A stretch of DNA of 64,000 nucleotides from Galerina marginata. Its lineage: Eukaryota; Basidiomycota; Agaricomycetes; Agaricales; Galerinaceae. Positions 34,101-44,511 of the stretch are shown piece after piece. Positions within the stretch are counted from its first letter, which is position 1. Every line of letters starts with the position of its first letter. Position numbers and translations under genes: made by a program. The stretch covers positions 372,001 through 436,000 of the forward strand of contig JAECYW010000007.1 of NCBI GenBank assembly GCA_023014335.1. The letters are read 5' to 3'. The notes beneath the pieces were generated by a model. It was not told where the DNA came from, did no database searches, and worked only from the letters and a program-made list of their open reading frames with translations.

Positions 34101-37100
34101 CACAAGTTTTTAGCAGGAATAATCGCAGAAGAATGGGCCCAAAGATACATGGAACGAGCGCAATCCACTAAGCGCCAACTTCTTGAGATATCGTCTTTGG
34201 CTCAAGAACTTGCGAATAAAATGCTATTATGGCTTCAGGGAAAGCCTCCTCCTGCCTACCAAGAAATGACGTTCGCATTAAGTCGCATCCACTCCGATTG
34301 CATCTCCCTCCTTCAAATGTTCGCCACTGATTGCAAACTCCCGATGTCGTCAATCCCTTCCTTAGGAACTGAAATTGACATAACTGGCACCAAACCCAAG
34401 TCCTTTTCCATTGAGACTGCTCAAAAGGCTGTTGGCATACACTTCACGGCATTGAAAAACTCTCTTGGAAGAACACGGAAAAAGGAGTTTTTAGTCGTGG
34501 CTGAAAAAAGGAACAACGTTATCTCCAGCATAGAGCGTTACAATGAACTGAAATCCCAGCACGATATTCGCATTTCAGCGTCGTTCGCTGCTGCTTTCGT
34601 TGCTTTTAAAAGTGCACCAGATAAGGTCAGTCCAGTTGTAAAGGGTATTATGAACGGTATCAAGGTATGCTTTAGATATGTAAATTACCATCGTGGTGAC
34701 CATTATCTCATTAGAACGAGGAAAATTTGGACCTGCAAAATCGTTCAGCAGTCGCCGTCGCGTCTTTCATCGAATTCTGCGTGGAGCACAATATCTCACA
34801 GCCTCCTGACAAAATCGTTAAAAACCTTTGCACATTTCTGTGCCAGGACGCTGGGCACACGCCTACTTTCGCCTACTCTCGCAACCTCGCTGACGGCATC
34901 TTATCTTTTCAAGTCCCCAATTTCCTTGACTCTCCCAAAGTGAATAAGGACTCAAGTCTAGATAAAGGCCGACCAGAATCCGAAGCCCTTGAAGAGGCGA
35001 GAAAGGCTCGAGTCGCTCGTCGAGGAGCTGGTCGAGCATTTCATCAATTATCAGCGAAGTTCGGACCCCGATTGCTACATGTGGTCCCAAATATGTGGCA
35101 ATCAATGGCAGGTGGCCTTTTGAGTGCTTGTCAAACTGGTATACCATTCTGTCCAGGATATATACGATTTCTAACGAGAAACTAGATTCCCCTCAAAAAT
35201 CCGACTTGTTAATCGACCAACAGCATGGTCAGGACGTTGTAGACTCTTTGAGTGTTCTAGAGGACGTCATTCCCACTTTTCATGAACAACTGTGGCCAAA
35301 ACTGTGTGACATCTTCCCAATGATTGACCTCCTGCTTCAAAGCCGCTTTGCAATAATCAGGCAAGCTGCGGCCCGTTGCTTCGCTACAATCTGCGATGTG
35401 ATGACTCCAGAAGCAATGCGTTATGTCATCGAGAAAATTATTCCTCTTTTACAAGATCCAGTAGTCGTTTCCAATAGGCAAGGAGCCACGGAACTGGTTT
35501 ATCGTGAGCATTCTTCCGTGCTTCCGTTGGTATACAAACCTTCTTCTAACGTTTCTCCATTTTCAAGACATTATTAATCGCCTGGATATTAAGGCCCTTC
35601 CTTATGTGATTTTCATGGTTGTCCCTGTGCTCGGTAGAATGAGTGACCCTGATGAAGCAATCCGCTCCACGGCAACGAATGTTTTTGCCTCTTTAGTAAA
35701 AATGGTTCCCTTGGAGGTGAGGAACCTTTTTTATCCGCAGATATGGGCCCTAAATTGAATAAAGGTCGGACTTCCGGACCCACAAGGGTTTCCCCCGGAA
35801 CTCCTTGAGCGTCGAGACACCGAAAGGGAGTTTTTAAGTCAATTGCTTGACGGATCTAAAGTTGGACAGTATGTCTTGCCAGTGACCATAAAGGCGGAAC
35901 TGCGAAAATATCAACAGGAAGGAGTCAATTGGCTTGCCTTCCTGGCAAAATACCAGTTGCACGGAATCCTTTGTGACGGTATCGTTAATTCTCATTCTAT
36001 TACTCTATACTTCTAGTCTGACCTTCGTCTGTAGACATGGGTCTTGGGAAAACCTTACAATCAATATGCATACTAACCAGCAAACAATTCGAGCGGGCGG
36101 AAAGGCATCAGAAGACGAATTCTCCGGATTCCGTCCACTTGGCGTCTCTCATTATCTGCCCTCCGACATTAACAGGTCATTGGTATTATGAAATACAAAA
36201 GTACACCGACACTTTGCGTCCCATTCTTTACACCGGAAATTCGAAAGAACGTTCACGTTTGTTGCCTAAATTGCAATCTTATGATGTCGTTATCACTTCT
36301 TATGAAGTTGTTCGCAATGACATTACCAATCTCGAAGGGCAGAAATGGCTATATTGCATTCTGGACGAGGGTCATGTTATAAAAAATTCCAAAACAAAAC
36401 TTACCAGGGCCGTCAAGAATATCCAGGCCCAGCACAGACTCATTCTATCTGGAACTCCAATTCAAAACAATGTTTTGGAATTATGGAGTTTGTTCGACTT
36501 CTTGATGCCTGGATTTCTCGGTACGGAAACCTCCTTCAACGAACGCTTTGGTAAACCCATACTGGCTAATCGAGATGGAAAAGCGAAGAACGGTGAAGCG
36601 GGTTTGTCATATTGCAAGTATTCACCAGCACTAAGCTAATAAACTCTGCCTCCGTAGCTGCTTTAGCACTTGAAGCACTTCACAAACAAGTCCTTCCATT
36701 CCTGCTGCGTCGCTTGAAAGAGGATGTTCTTCATGACCTACCCCCAAAAATCATACAAGATTATTATTGCGAACTGTCCGACCTTCAGAAGAGTCTGTAT
36801 GACGACTTTTCTAAGTCAAATGCGCGTATATCGCCCCCAGATACGGCTACTACCAGTGAAAGCGACGCTTCCCAAACGGGTCAACAGCACATTTTCCAGT
36901 CACTGCAATATTTGCGCAAGCTTTGCAACCACCCTGCCCTCATCCTTAAAACCAACAAAGACGCCACAGAGTCAGCTTTAGGCGTTACTGCCGCCTCTAC
37001 CAACCTGCACGACCTTCAGCACGCTCCGAAATTGTTGGCTTTGAGGTCTGTTGTCTCCTCAAATTACACCCCAACCATTCTTACCAAGGGCTTGTTCTAG

Positions 37101-37895
37101 GCAACTCCTGCAGGATTGTGGGATTGGATGTGCTCCTACCATTAATGCAGAAACACAAAAAACCGAACTTATCGATACAGTGACAGAGAATCAAAGCTCC
37201 TTCTCTCAGCACAGGGTTCTCATTTTCTGCCAAATGAAGCAAATGCTTGATATCATTGAAACCGATCTTTTCAAAACGCACATGCCATCTGTGACATATA
37301 TGCGCCTGGACGGAGGAACCGACACAAATAAACGCCACGCAATTGTCCAGACCTTCAATGCTGACCCAAGCATTGATTGTCTTCTGCTTACGACACATGT
37401 TGGAGGCTTGGGACTGACACTGACTGGCGCAGATACAGTCATTTTCGTCGAACACGATTGGAATCCAATGAAAGATCTGCAAGCCATGGACCGCGCGCAT
37501 AGAATAGGTCAGAAGAAAGTCGTGAACGTGTATAGATTGATCACGAAAGGTACTCTTGAAGAGAAAATTATGGGGTGAGTGCCAGGTGTCTACGACTTTG
37601 CTCCTTGACTAGAACGAAAGTTATTAGCCTACAGCGTTTCAAACTGAACATCGCAAACTCAGTTGTTACGCAGCAGAATTCCGGGCTATCTTCGATGGAT
37701 ACCGATCTTGTACTTGACTTGTTTCGACGTACAAGCGAAGAGGAAGATGCGATTGCCTCTGCGAAAGCGAAAGCAAAGGAACATTCAGGTGCTGTGTCTC
37801 AGAAGAGTATATTACAGGGCCTAGAGGATCTGCCAGCTGAGGATGAGTACGAAGCGCTGGATCTGTCGAGTTTCATGGGCTCGCTTGGTCGCTGA
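31192..37895 (+). CDS. MOT1: MOT1/BTAF1, TBP-removing Snf2-family ATPase
   Basis: Uses ATP to dissociate TBP from DNA, acting globally on RNA polymerase II transcription. Exon 1 is only 11 nt (31192-31202, MTSR split) and joins across a 51-nt intron to LDRLLLLLDTGSSPSVRNTA and KQLAQLAV, the conserved N-terminal TBP-binding HEAT start. HEAT repeats run to about 35750 (WEVRHGAAMALRELLK, IWEVRHAGLLGIKYEVAVR, VRLAVVKTLESFM). The ATPase: YQQEGVNWLAFLAKY (about 35910), motif I DMGLGKTLQSICI across an intron (about 36035), DEGHVIKN (about 36365), SGTPIQNNVLELWSLFDFLM (36450-36510), FLLRRLKEDVLHDLPPK, YLRKLCNHPALIL, VLIFCQMKQMLD, YMRLDGGTD, TTHVGGLGLTLTGADTVIF, DRAHRIGQKKVVNVYRL (37490-37540). The C-terminus ALDLSSFMGSLGR ends at 37895. 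About 1,850-1,900 residues by rough count, typical. No breaks. Confidence 0.95.
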
Positions 37896-38032
37896 CGTGC
37901 ATCCGTCGATATCTTTATTCGTCTGATTACATTGAATCCTGTCATAAATCTCGTATCGTATACTGTCATGTAGAATAATTCACCGTGACCCTAGAGGAAA
38001 CTCGTTTGCAAAATATTGAATTGAAATGGATA

Positions 38033-39084
38033 TCAATACAAAAGGTAAGGTCGTCTCGTTTTCGGACTAGGCAGCTCTCGACGACACATTCGAGGAAATA
38101 TAAAAGCAGCGAACAAAAAAAGAATGCCTACAGTAACTCCAAGGGAAATACCTATAATATCGCCTGAATGTAGTGCTCCTCTTCGCGAAGACAGGAACGT
38201 GGAGGTCGCATTCGCTGGGATAGAACTTGTAGCAGCCGTCGCATTGGTCGGATCTGAAGCAAAGCAGCTTGTATTTGTGCCTCGGGAGACGAAAAAAGGA
38301 TCCGAGACGGCTGAAATGCCCAAAGTGGCCGCTGTATCGAAGGCTTTCGCAGTATACCACCCTTCATTTACGTCAACTGAGGGCCAAATATAAATATCGG
38401 CGTTCGATGGCACGTCCGTGGTCAACGTACGGAACGAAACTGACGTTGTAGGAAAGTTGCCGGTGGAAGAGCCTGTGACTAACATAGGGGCCGACGGTAC
38501 CATTTGATCTTGGACAATCAAGGTCATAGCGACCGCGGCCTGGCCACTATAGCTCCAAGATAATTCTAGAGCACTGCATGAAGTCGTGTTCTTAAGACTT
38601 GTGAAGGAAAATAGTTGAATTGATGTCGACGACTTGGACACAGTTGAAGGGGAGATCTGTGAGACGGTTTTAGTTGCCGTTGTAATTGCATGTATTGTTG
38701 CAATAGAAGTAATTGTGGATGGAGGTGGAGGGGAAGCAGGTAGAAGTGGTGGCGGTGGTGGCGGTGGTGACGTTGATATAGAAATATGGGTGCCGGAACT
38801 AGAGGCTGTTTGGAAAATCGAGGTGATGGTGGTTGATGCCCTACCACTGCCCTGACCATGATCCTGGTGGTCTTGCCCCTCTCTTCTCATATAGTCATGA
38901 CTTTCAGATGACAGATGGAATGGCGATCTAGCCCTTTGCATAAGCTAATACCGGTTCAGTGTTCGATAAACAACGAGGTCTAACAAACTTACAAGCTTAG
39001 ACAGGACTTGGTTGTTCGAGAGCTGGAATGCAAGAGGTTACAGAATGCTAGGGACACACATAAGTAATCCCTGGACAATGACAT
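38033..39084 (-). CDS. Pro/Ser/Thr-rich single-pass membrane protein, unknown function
   Basis: I do not recognise a named family. The model joins a short first exon (ATG at 39082-39084, MSLSRDYLCVSLAFCNLLHS, weakly signal-like) across a 65-nt intron (38928-38992) into SPFHLSSESHDYMRREG, in frame. The middle has runs such as SPPPPPPPLLPASPPPP and many S/T (TTITSIATIHAITTATKTVS), as in O-glycosylated wall-associated proteins. A more folded part contains two Cys (KNTTSCSALELSWSYSG, TNTSCFASDPTNAT) and candidate N-glycosylation sites (NTT, NTS, NAT). A membrane segment DIIGISLGVTVGILFLFAAF near the end is followed by RMCRRELPSPKTRR, a short basic cytoplasmic tail. The layout suggests a type I surface protein, perhaps sensor-like. 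Alternatively translation starts at the ATG in exon 2 (38941), without a signal peptide. Confidence 0.65.
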
Positions 39085-39483
39085 GGGACTCTCAACCCGC
39101 GGAGTGGCAAGAGAATACCTAATAACACACAACCGTGTGTAACTGGTGAAAAAGTTTGTAACCTGGGACAATCACACGACATGAGGGGACGCACACATTT
39201 TCTATCATATAGACCATAAGACCGTACTCCAGGCGGACCCGGTATATAGAATTCGAAATGCGATACGTCGTTGTGGATATTGTAACCGACTCGGAGAAGG
39301 GGGTGACTAGTGACCTGTGTTGAGGGCAGCACTCCGAGGGATGGGTTGCCATATTTATAGTATAATTCAATCAATGGGCTTCCTTTCTCACGGAGTCATA
39401 CATAACTCGGCGACGAAGTAGATCATGAGAGCAAAATCAAGTGTATTGCAGTTCGTCGCCACTCAGCTTAAGATGTTGTAATT
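39085..39483. promoter_or_regulatory. Upstream region of the membrane-protein gene
   Basis: About 400 bases between this gene's start and the FYVE gene's stop, both on the minus strand. Only short shadow frames. A candidate TATA-like run (TATTTATAGTATAATTC, near 39350-39366) lies about 270 bases upstream of the ATG, which is far for a core promoter, so I do not insist on it. Confidence 0.35.
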
Positions 39484-42087
39484 CTAATGTCCTTTCCCTT
39501 CCACAATTCTCTCAATTTCCTGGCGAATCTCGGCCAAATTGCTCTTGAGGGTCTTCACGTCCTCAAATTTGCGCTGCATCTGAGCCTCTGCTACGAATGA
39601 TTCCAGGAGGCTCTCCTGTTCCAGAAGGGGTTGAAGGCTGTGGGCAAGAGCCGAATCGATGTCAATAGATATATTTGACAAGGCCGCAATGTTAACGCCG
39701 TTGGAAGATTTGGAAGCAGGTGGAATATTGGAACTGGGCTGTGGTGTGGGTAGAGACTAAGATGAATGAATTAGTAACCTTGATTATCAAATCCTGTAGG
39801 AAGTACCTGGAGAGGGAACATGTTTTTTTGCAAAAAAAGGTTCGCCCGTGTCAAAATGGCCGCTTGCACGCGATCCTGAGAGCTTCCTGGACCATTTGGG
39901 CACGGTAACGCTCGTATTCGTTTGGAGAGCTTATCGTATTGAGCAAACGAGTTCAGTAAGCGCTTGCGTGCTGCCGAAGCTTCTTTCGTTGGTTGGTCGT
40001 GGTGACTTCATGAACATCTCAGCGACTACAGGAAACTCCAAATGTTAAGCACGTACTTCAAGCTCAGAAGCAATTCCTGGAAGAGAGGAAGTGAATCTTC
40101 AATGTCCACCTCCAGGCTGATGAAATTCTGCCGTGTAAGACGAGTTAAACAATTAGTAGTACACGACAAATAACAGCCAGTGAGCATGCCTCATAAAGAT
40201 TCACAAACGGCGGAACAAAGCGAGTTTGTTGGTAATACTGTTGCTTTCTGAAAATAGTCTTGTGAGGGGGCCGTCGAATGCATGACAAGTGAGGTACTAA
40301 CAAAAGGATGGGCCGACATTCTCGACAAACCCGTACTCCTTTGAGAAATTTATCTTCTTCTTCTAGTCGTCCTTGCAGTCCCATGATGCTGTCTGTTCTT
40401 CGCCTTTTGACCCCATAATCAACGCCTTCACCCACTTCTTCGATCTCTCTGGTCTGTACATCAACCACAAAAAGAACCGAGCACAGTACTTTCCTCTGTG
40501 AATGCTTGACTGGTAAAGAGCAAATGATCTGACCACAGAGTCTACAATGGTGTTTGCGATTTGTGAGCGGGTGGAATATAGTCCTATAAGGAATATATTT
40601 AGTAAGATCATATCATTCAGGAATGAGAATGAGTCTGGTCGGGAGCTCCTCATGGGTGGAACCATGAAGCGTAATCGCGGATACTCACAAACAAAGCGGG
40701 CACTTGGTAACAATTGCATCATCTTGCCAGGGGGTTATCCGTTGTTCTGCGGCTAAAAGAGGACATTATTGTAGCATTTCCATGCTCAGTTGGAAATAAC
40801 CGAACCTCGGATATCTGTTTTAGTTGTATTGCTTAAACCCCCTAAGACGACCCCCCTCCAAAGATCGCCAGCATCACTGATGTTTAAATTTCTTAAGCTT
40901 TGAAAGTCAAAGAAAGACGATGCCCTCCTGTTGTCTCTGCTTAGCATCCCAGTTTCTACCCTTGCTTGCTGTGTCGGATCTTCCTTAGACATCTCCGAGC
41001 TCGTGTGACTTGGAAAATGCAAAGAAATAAGCTTTTCTAGCCGTCGCTCGAGTTTTGTACGTTCTACTCGTTTCATGCCGCCTTCGCCTTCGCCGTCACG
41101 GATTGATCGACGTGCCGAAAGAAATTCGTCGGTGAGAGGTCTATAAACTCCCTTTGGTTGGAACCCAGGACGATAAGGAGCAGCTTTCCGCAAGGATGAT
41201 GAAATGTTGTGAGGCGAGCGTGCAGGCATAGTTGATTCACCATCAATTGTACCAGATGTAGGCAATGCCCTCGATACTGATGAGCCAACAGACGGCACTT
41301 GAGAGGATTGTTGGCTGGAACGTGATGCGCTTGTTTCGATTTTGGGAACAATCAAAGGGGATTGCACTGAAGAGATCGGAGTGGTGACACTGGTGACACG
41401 CGAAACAGAAAGCCTCTCGGCATCATCTTGCGGTATTGTACTACCTACAGCGAGCGGAGAAGTAGGCCCAAAGACATCACTGGAGTGAACTGGGGGTTGA
41501 CCTGAGCGAGAATTCCTTGGTTGCAAACGCCGATATGTCGACGCCTTCTTGGGAGTCAACTGGGAGCCGGACGGGCCTTGTAGGTGAGCAGCAGATATTT
41601 GTTGAGCTTGATTCGACTGTGAACGGTTAATTACGTTTTTACCTTGGGTAAGTGGTACCAGTAGTGTTTCTGCGACAATAGACGGTTGAAGCATAGACGC
41701 TTCGGTAGAACACGCTGAAGGAGGTGAATGGGATGACTTGGAAAGTGTCCAGGGCTGTTCACTGCCAGTGGACATTTCTGAATGTTGAAGGGAAGTGTGC
41801 TCGTGGTAAGCGACAGATTCCGCACTGACATCGCTGTCGGCCTCGAGAGATAATCTGGGAGGTTGAAGCAGGGTGTCGGTGCCGTTCGATAGCTTGGATA
41901 ATGGTGGCGTTGACTGGTTGGGTGTTAAATGTGGAGATGAGTTGGACAAATTGCGTGAATGCCTCTTGGACTAATTAACAATCAACAAAATATATAGCAG
42001 GCATACTCAAGAAAATGGTATGCAAACCTTGTACGCTTGGTACGGAACATATGCAGCGCTGACCGGAGGAGAAGACGGGGTTGACAT
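39484..42087 (-). CDS. FYVE zinc-finger protein of the VAC1/PEP7 (rabenosyn) type
   Basis: VAC1/PEP7 proteins bind PI3P and Rab5/Vps45 to tether vesicles at endosomes. The ATG at 42085-42087 opens MSTPSSPPVSAAYVPYQAYK, and an intron leads to SKRHSRNLSNSSPHLTPNQS. A long Ser/Pro-rich region follows (to about 41150), then a helical part RTKLERRLEKLISLHFPS and SLRNLNISDAGDLW (about 40830-41080). The zinc finger starts CPLC (about 40710) and contains RKHHCRLCGQIICSLP (about 40520-40560), the FYVE R(R/K)HHCR core. Its VKRRRTDSIMGLQG insert precedes the closing pair VRVCRECRP (40310-40350). The C-terminal SLQPLLEQESLLESFVAEAQ and RKFEDVKTLKSNLAEIRQEI form the coiled-coil Rab-binding end; the stop is at 39484-39486. 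The FYVE core carries an expanded loop between the two halves, as VAC1 proteins do. Confidence 0.82.
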
Positions 42088-42156
42088 TTGTGTGTACAAA
42101 AACAAGAACCGTAGTGATAAGAACGTTGTGACATACACTCTTTGATCACAACCTTC
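42088..42156. promoter_or_regulatory. 69-bp head-to-head promoter, FYVE protein / twinfilin
   Basis: Both start codons are conserved (FYVE protein at 42087 on minus, twinfilin at 42157 on plus), leaving 69 bases for both leaders and promoters. The segment contains GTGTGTACAAAAACAAGAAC and GTTGTGACATACACTC, and no TATA box. Transcripts from the two strands probably start within each other's coding or leader region, or the promoter is TATA-less and shared. Confidence 0.6.
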
Positions 42157-43423
42157 ATGTCCGCCTTGTCCGGAATCACTGTTTCCTCAGACCTTACCTC
42201 CATATTCGCAGACGCGGTGCAAACCAAGTCGACTCGTTTCATCAAAGTATCTATTCAAAATGGTTAACTTTGACGTACCTTGTCGAGATCTTTCACACTC
42301 ATCTCTGCGCAGAATCTCTGGTCCATGACCTTTCTATCTCTATGGAGGGTTCATTCGAGGATGACTTGATGCAACTGCAAAAAGATGACGTTTTAAAAGT
42401 GGATTCTCCTGCATACATTCTTGCTAAACTGGATTCCCCTTCCCCGGATTGGATATCGATTTACTACGTTCCAGAAACTGCGCAAGTTCGTGAAAAAGTG
42501 AGTTATTTGATCACCCTCCTGTATCTAGAGCTTATGCCAATTTGATTCTCTACCTCCCACATTTCTAGATGCTTTACGCTTCGACACGATATTCCCTCCT
42601 CAAATCTTTAGGATCCACCTTTTTCACAGATTCTATTTTTGCAACCTCTAAAAACGATCTCACCCCAGACGCTTATGTTTCTCACCTTCGACATGTTGCC
42701 GCACCTAATCCCCTCTCGAATCGAGAACAAGAAATGGCAGACTTACGCGCATCAGAGAGCAAAACAGCCACATACGGAGGTAGTAGCGCTAGAGCAAGTC
42801 ACATAGGAACCGGAATCGGTCTTAACTGGTCTGATGAAGCTGAGAGGGTCGTTGTAGAGCTTGGTGAAGGCAGTGACACTTGTCTCGTTATTCTCGTAAG
42901 CCACAACGCGTCCGCGAATATAGACCCACATTTGATATTTTTGGATGATCTTCCAGACAATTGATACCAAAAGCGAATCTCTCTGTTTGCATTCTACTAG
43001 GACCACCGATATTGATTCTTTAAGTTCTGTAATTCCTTCATCTGAACCATGTTATGCACTGTTTGGTTGGACTCCCTCAAACCCCGTTCGCGAAATCGGT
43101 GCGTTAATGTCCAGGAATCATGACCATCGTCAACTGAAAGTTGCGCAGTCTTCATCTACTCTTGCCCTTCCACTTCACCCATCAAGAACCGTATGCTTTA
43201 CTCCTCTGGGTCCGCCTCTACCTACGAAGCTGCCAAAAACATTTTGGCATCCTCATCGCCTGCTGTCATGGTTGCCTCTCGTAAAATCGAGACTTCGGAT
43301 CCCAAAGAATTAGATGAGGCTTTTTTCAAAGCAGAACTAGGTTTGGCAAATGTTACGGCGCCTGAGAGAATTGAAAATCCGAGAGGTTTTGCCAAGCCGA
43401 AGGGTCCTCCAAGACGACGATAG
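42157..43423 (+). CDS. TWF1: Twinfilin (two ADF-H domains), actin regulator
   Basis: Binds actin monomers and caps barbed ends. The true start is ATG 42157-42159, upstream of the longest uninterrupted frame: MSALSGITVSSDLTSIFADA, then KSTRFIKVSIQN. A GTTAAC...GCGCAG intron joins this to ESLVHDLSISMEGSFEDDL in frame, matching the first ADF-H domain (IKVSI-N-ESLV). The domain continues DSPAYILAKLDSPSPDWISI, YYVPETAQVREK and, after an intron, MLYASTRYSLLKSLGSTFF. The linker PNPLSNREQEMADLRASE is a family hallmark. The second ADF-H domain has GLNWSDEAERVVVELGEG, CYALFGWTP and, at the end, RMLYSSGSASTYEAAKNILA. The tail GFAKPKGPPRRR is basic, as in other twinfilins, where the tail binds capping protein; the stop is at 43421-43423. 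Confidence 0.9.
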
Positions 43424-43881
43424 GCCGTTTTCGATGTAGCCACCAGTATGGTTAGGGAGGTACATATGGGGTAAAATCGTTTTCTTTAATATTTTGGGCA
43501 TATTTCAAGCTGCTGGTGTTAAATAATTAAAATTAGGGTGCCGTTAAAGGTTCAGTACTGATGTGTAACTGTAAGTTGGCGCTGGCGCGCATGTGGCTCG
43601 TCAAAGGGCCCCAGTAAGTATTGATATACTGATACATATTTAAGATCAGTCCAGCCGTTTCGGAAATTCTTGTCCAGTGAATTAATGCAGGAAATCTTAT
43701 AAAATACCCAGTGCACTCAAATCTGGCTCGTTTTGAATGAAAATCCGCATCTACAGATGTAAAGAAGTTGCTAGGAAGTGAAGTCAGCAACACTCCGACC
43801 GAATGTGAATTGCAATGGAGTTCCAGTGATCTGGCATGGTCTGAGCAAGATTACTCGCTCATTTCTTATTCAAAGCTGGTA
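43424..43881. other. Gap 3' of twinfilin
   Basis: Spacer between the twinfilin stop and the MITE. A/T-rich, with short minus-strand frames only. Nothing recognised. Confidence 0.4.
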
Positions 43882-44164
43882 AGGTATAGGCAAACCATGC
43901 GCATCCAATGTCACGTGCTTTTCGTGACAAACTGAAGAAATTGAAACTACATTTGCAGGAAGGAATAAATTGAAAATCGGCTTCCAAGAAAACCTTTAGA
44001 ATGTATATTTTTGATTTAGGGAGCAAGGCATTTGTAGTATAATTTAAACGATTGAGAGACGAGTTTCCACAACATCACGCATCAGCCGCTTCACCTGCCA
44101 AATCCAGCGCTAAGCCGTGATGTCACATCAGCTGACATTGGATGCGCATGGTTTGCCTATACCT
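43882..44164 (+). mobile_element. MITE copy 1 (283 bp, 32-bp perfect TIRs, TA target duplication)
   Basis: The left end AGGTATAGGCAAACCATGCG and the right end CGCATGGTTTGCCTATACCT are inverted copies, identical over 32 bases. TA stands on both sides (43880-43881 and 44165-44166), as expected of Tc1/mariner-type insertions. The inside is A/T-rich and non-coding. The whole element reappears inverted at 55604-55910, with a 24-base difference near the middle and a scatter of substitutions. No transposase is encoded, so it depends on an element elsewhere. Confidence 0.9.
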
Positions 44165-44166
44165 TA

Positions 44167-44403
44167 TGGCCTGGGGTATGGGCAGTCTTACCGCTACCAC
44201 AAACGTCAAAACATATTTTTTATCCAGAGCAGGTCCGAAGCCAGTCTTTTTTTTTGTCTTCTTAAATTTAGCCCTGCGAAGGATCTAATGCGGCGGCGCG
44301 TTAGCGGAGAGGGAGAGCCACTTTAGCTTGAATGAAGATTTTAAATTCTAAATTCTCGCATTAAATACCCGTGCGAAGCACGGGTTAGAACGTTAGCGGC
44401 TAG
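44167..44403 (+). mobile_element. Helitron-like 3' end (hairpin + CTAG|T)
   Basis: A 17-base hairpin CCCGTGC-GAA-GCACGGG (44368-44384) is followed by 15 bases and CTAG (44400-44403), then T. This is the canonical Helitron 3' layout. Upstream sequence includes GCGGCGCGTTAGCGGAGAGG (44291-44310), whose GCGTTAGCGG echoes the ACGTTAGCGG just before CTAG. The 5' end was not found; the MITE next door may have landed inside the element. No coding capacity. Confidence 0.5.
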
Positions 44404-44511
44404 TACTATGTAACTGATACACGTTATTCATTTTGTCAGCTGAAAGACTACAAGTACACTTCATATTTTTTGAATTGCCGAAGGACATTTTACTATCATT
44501 CATGATGCCTT

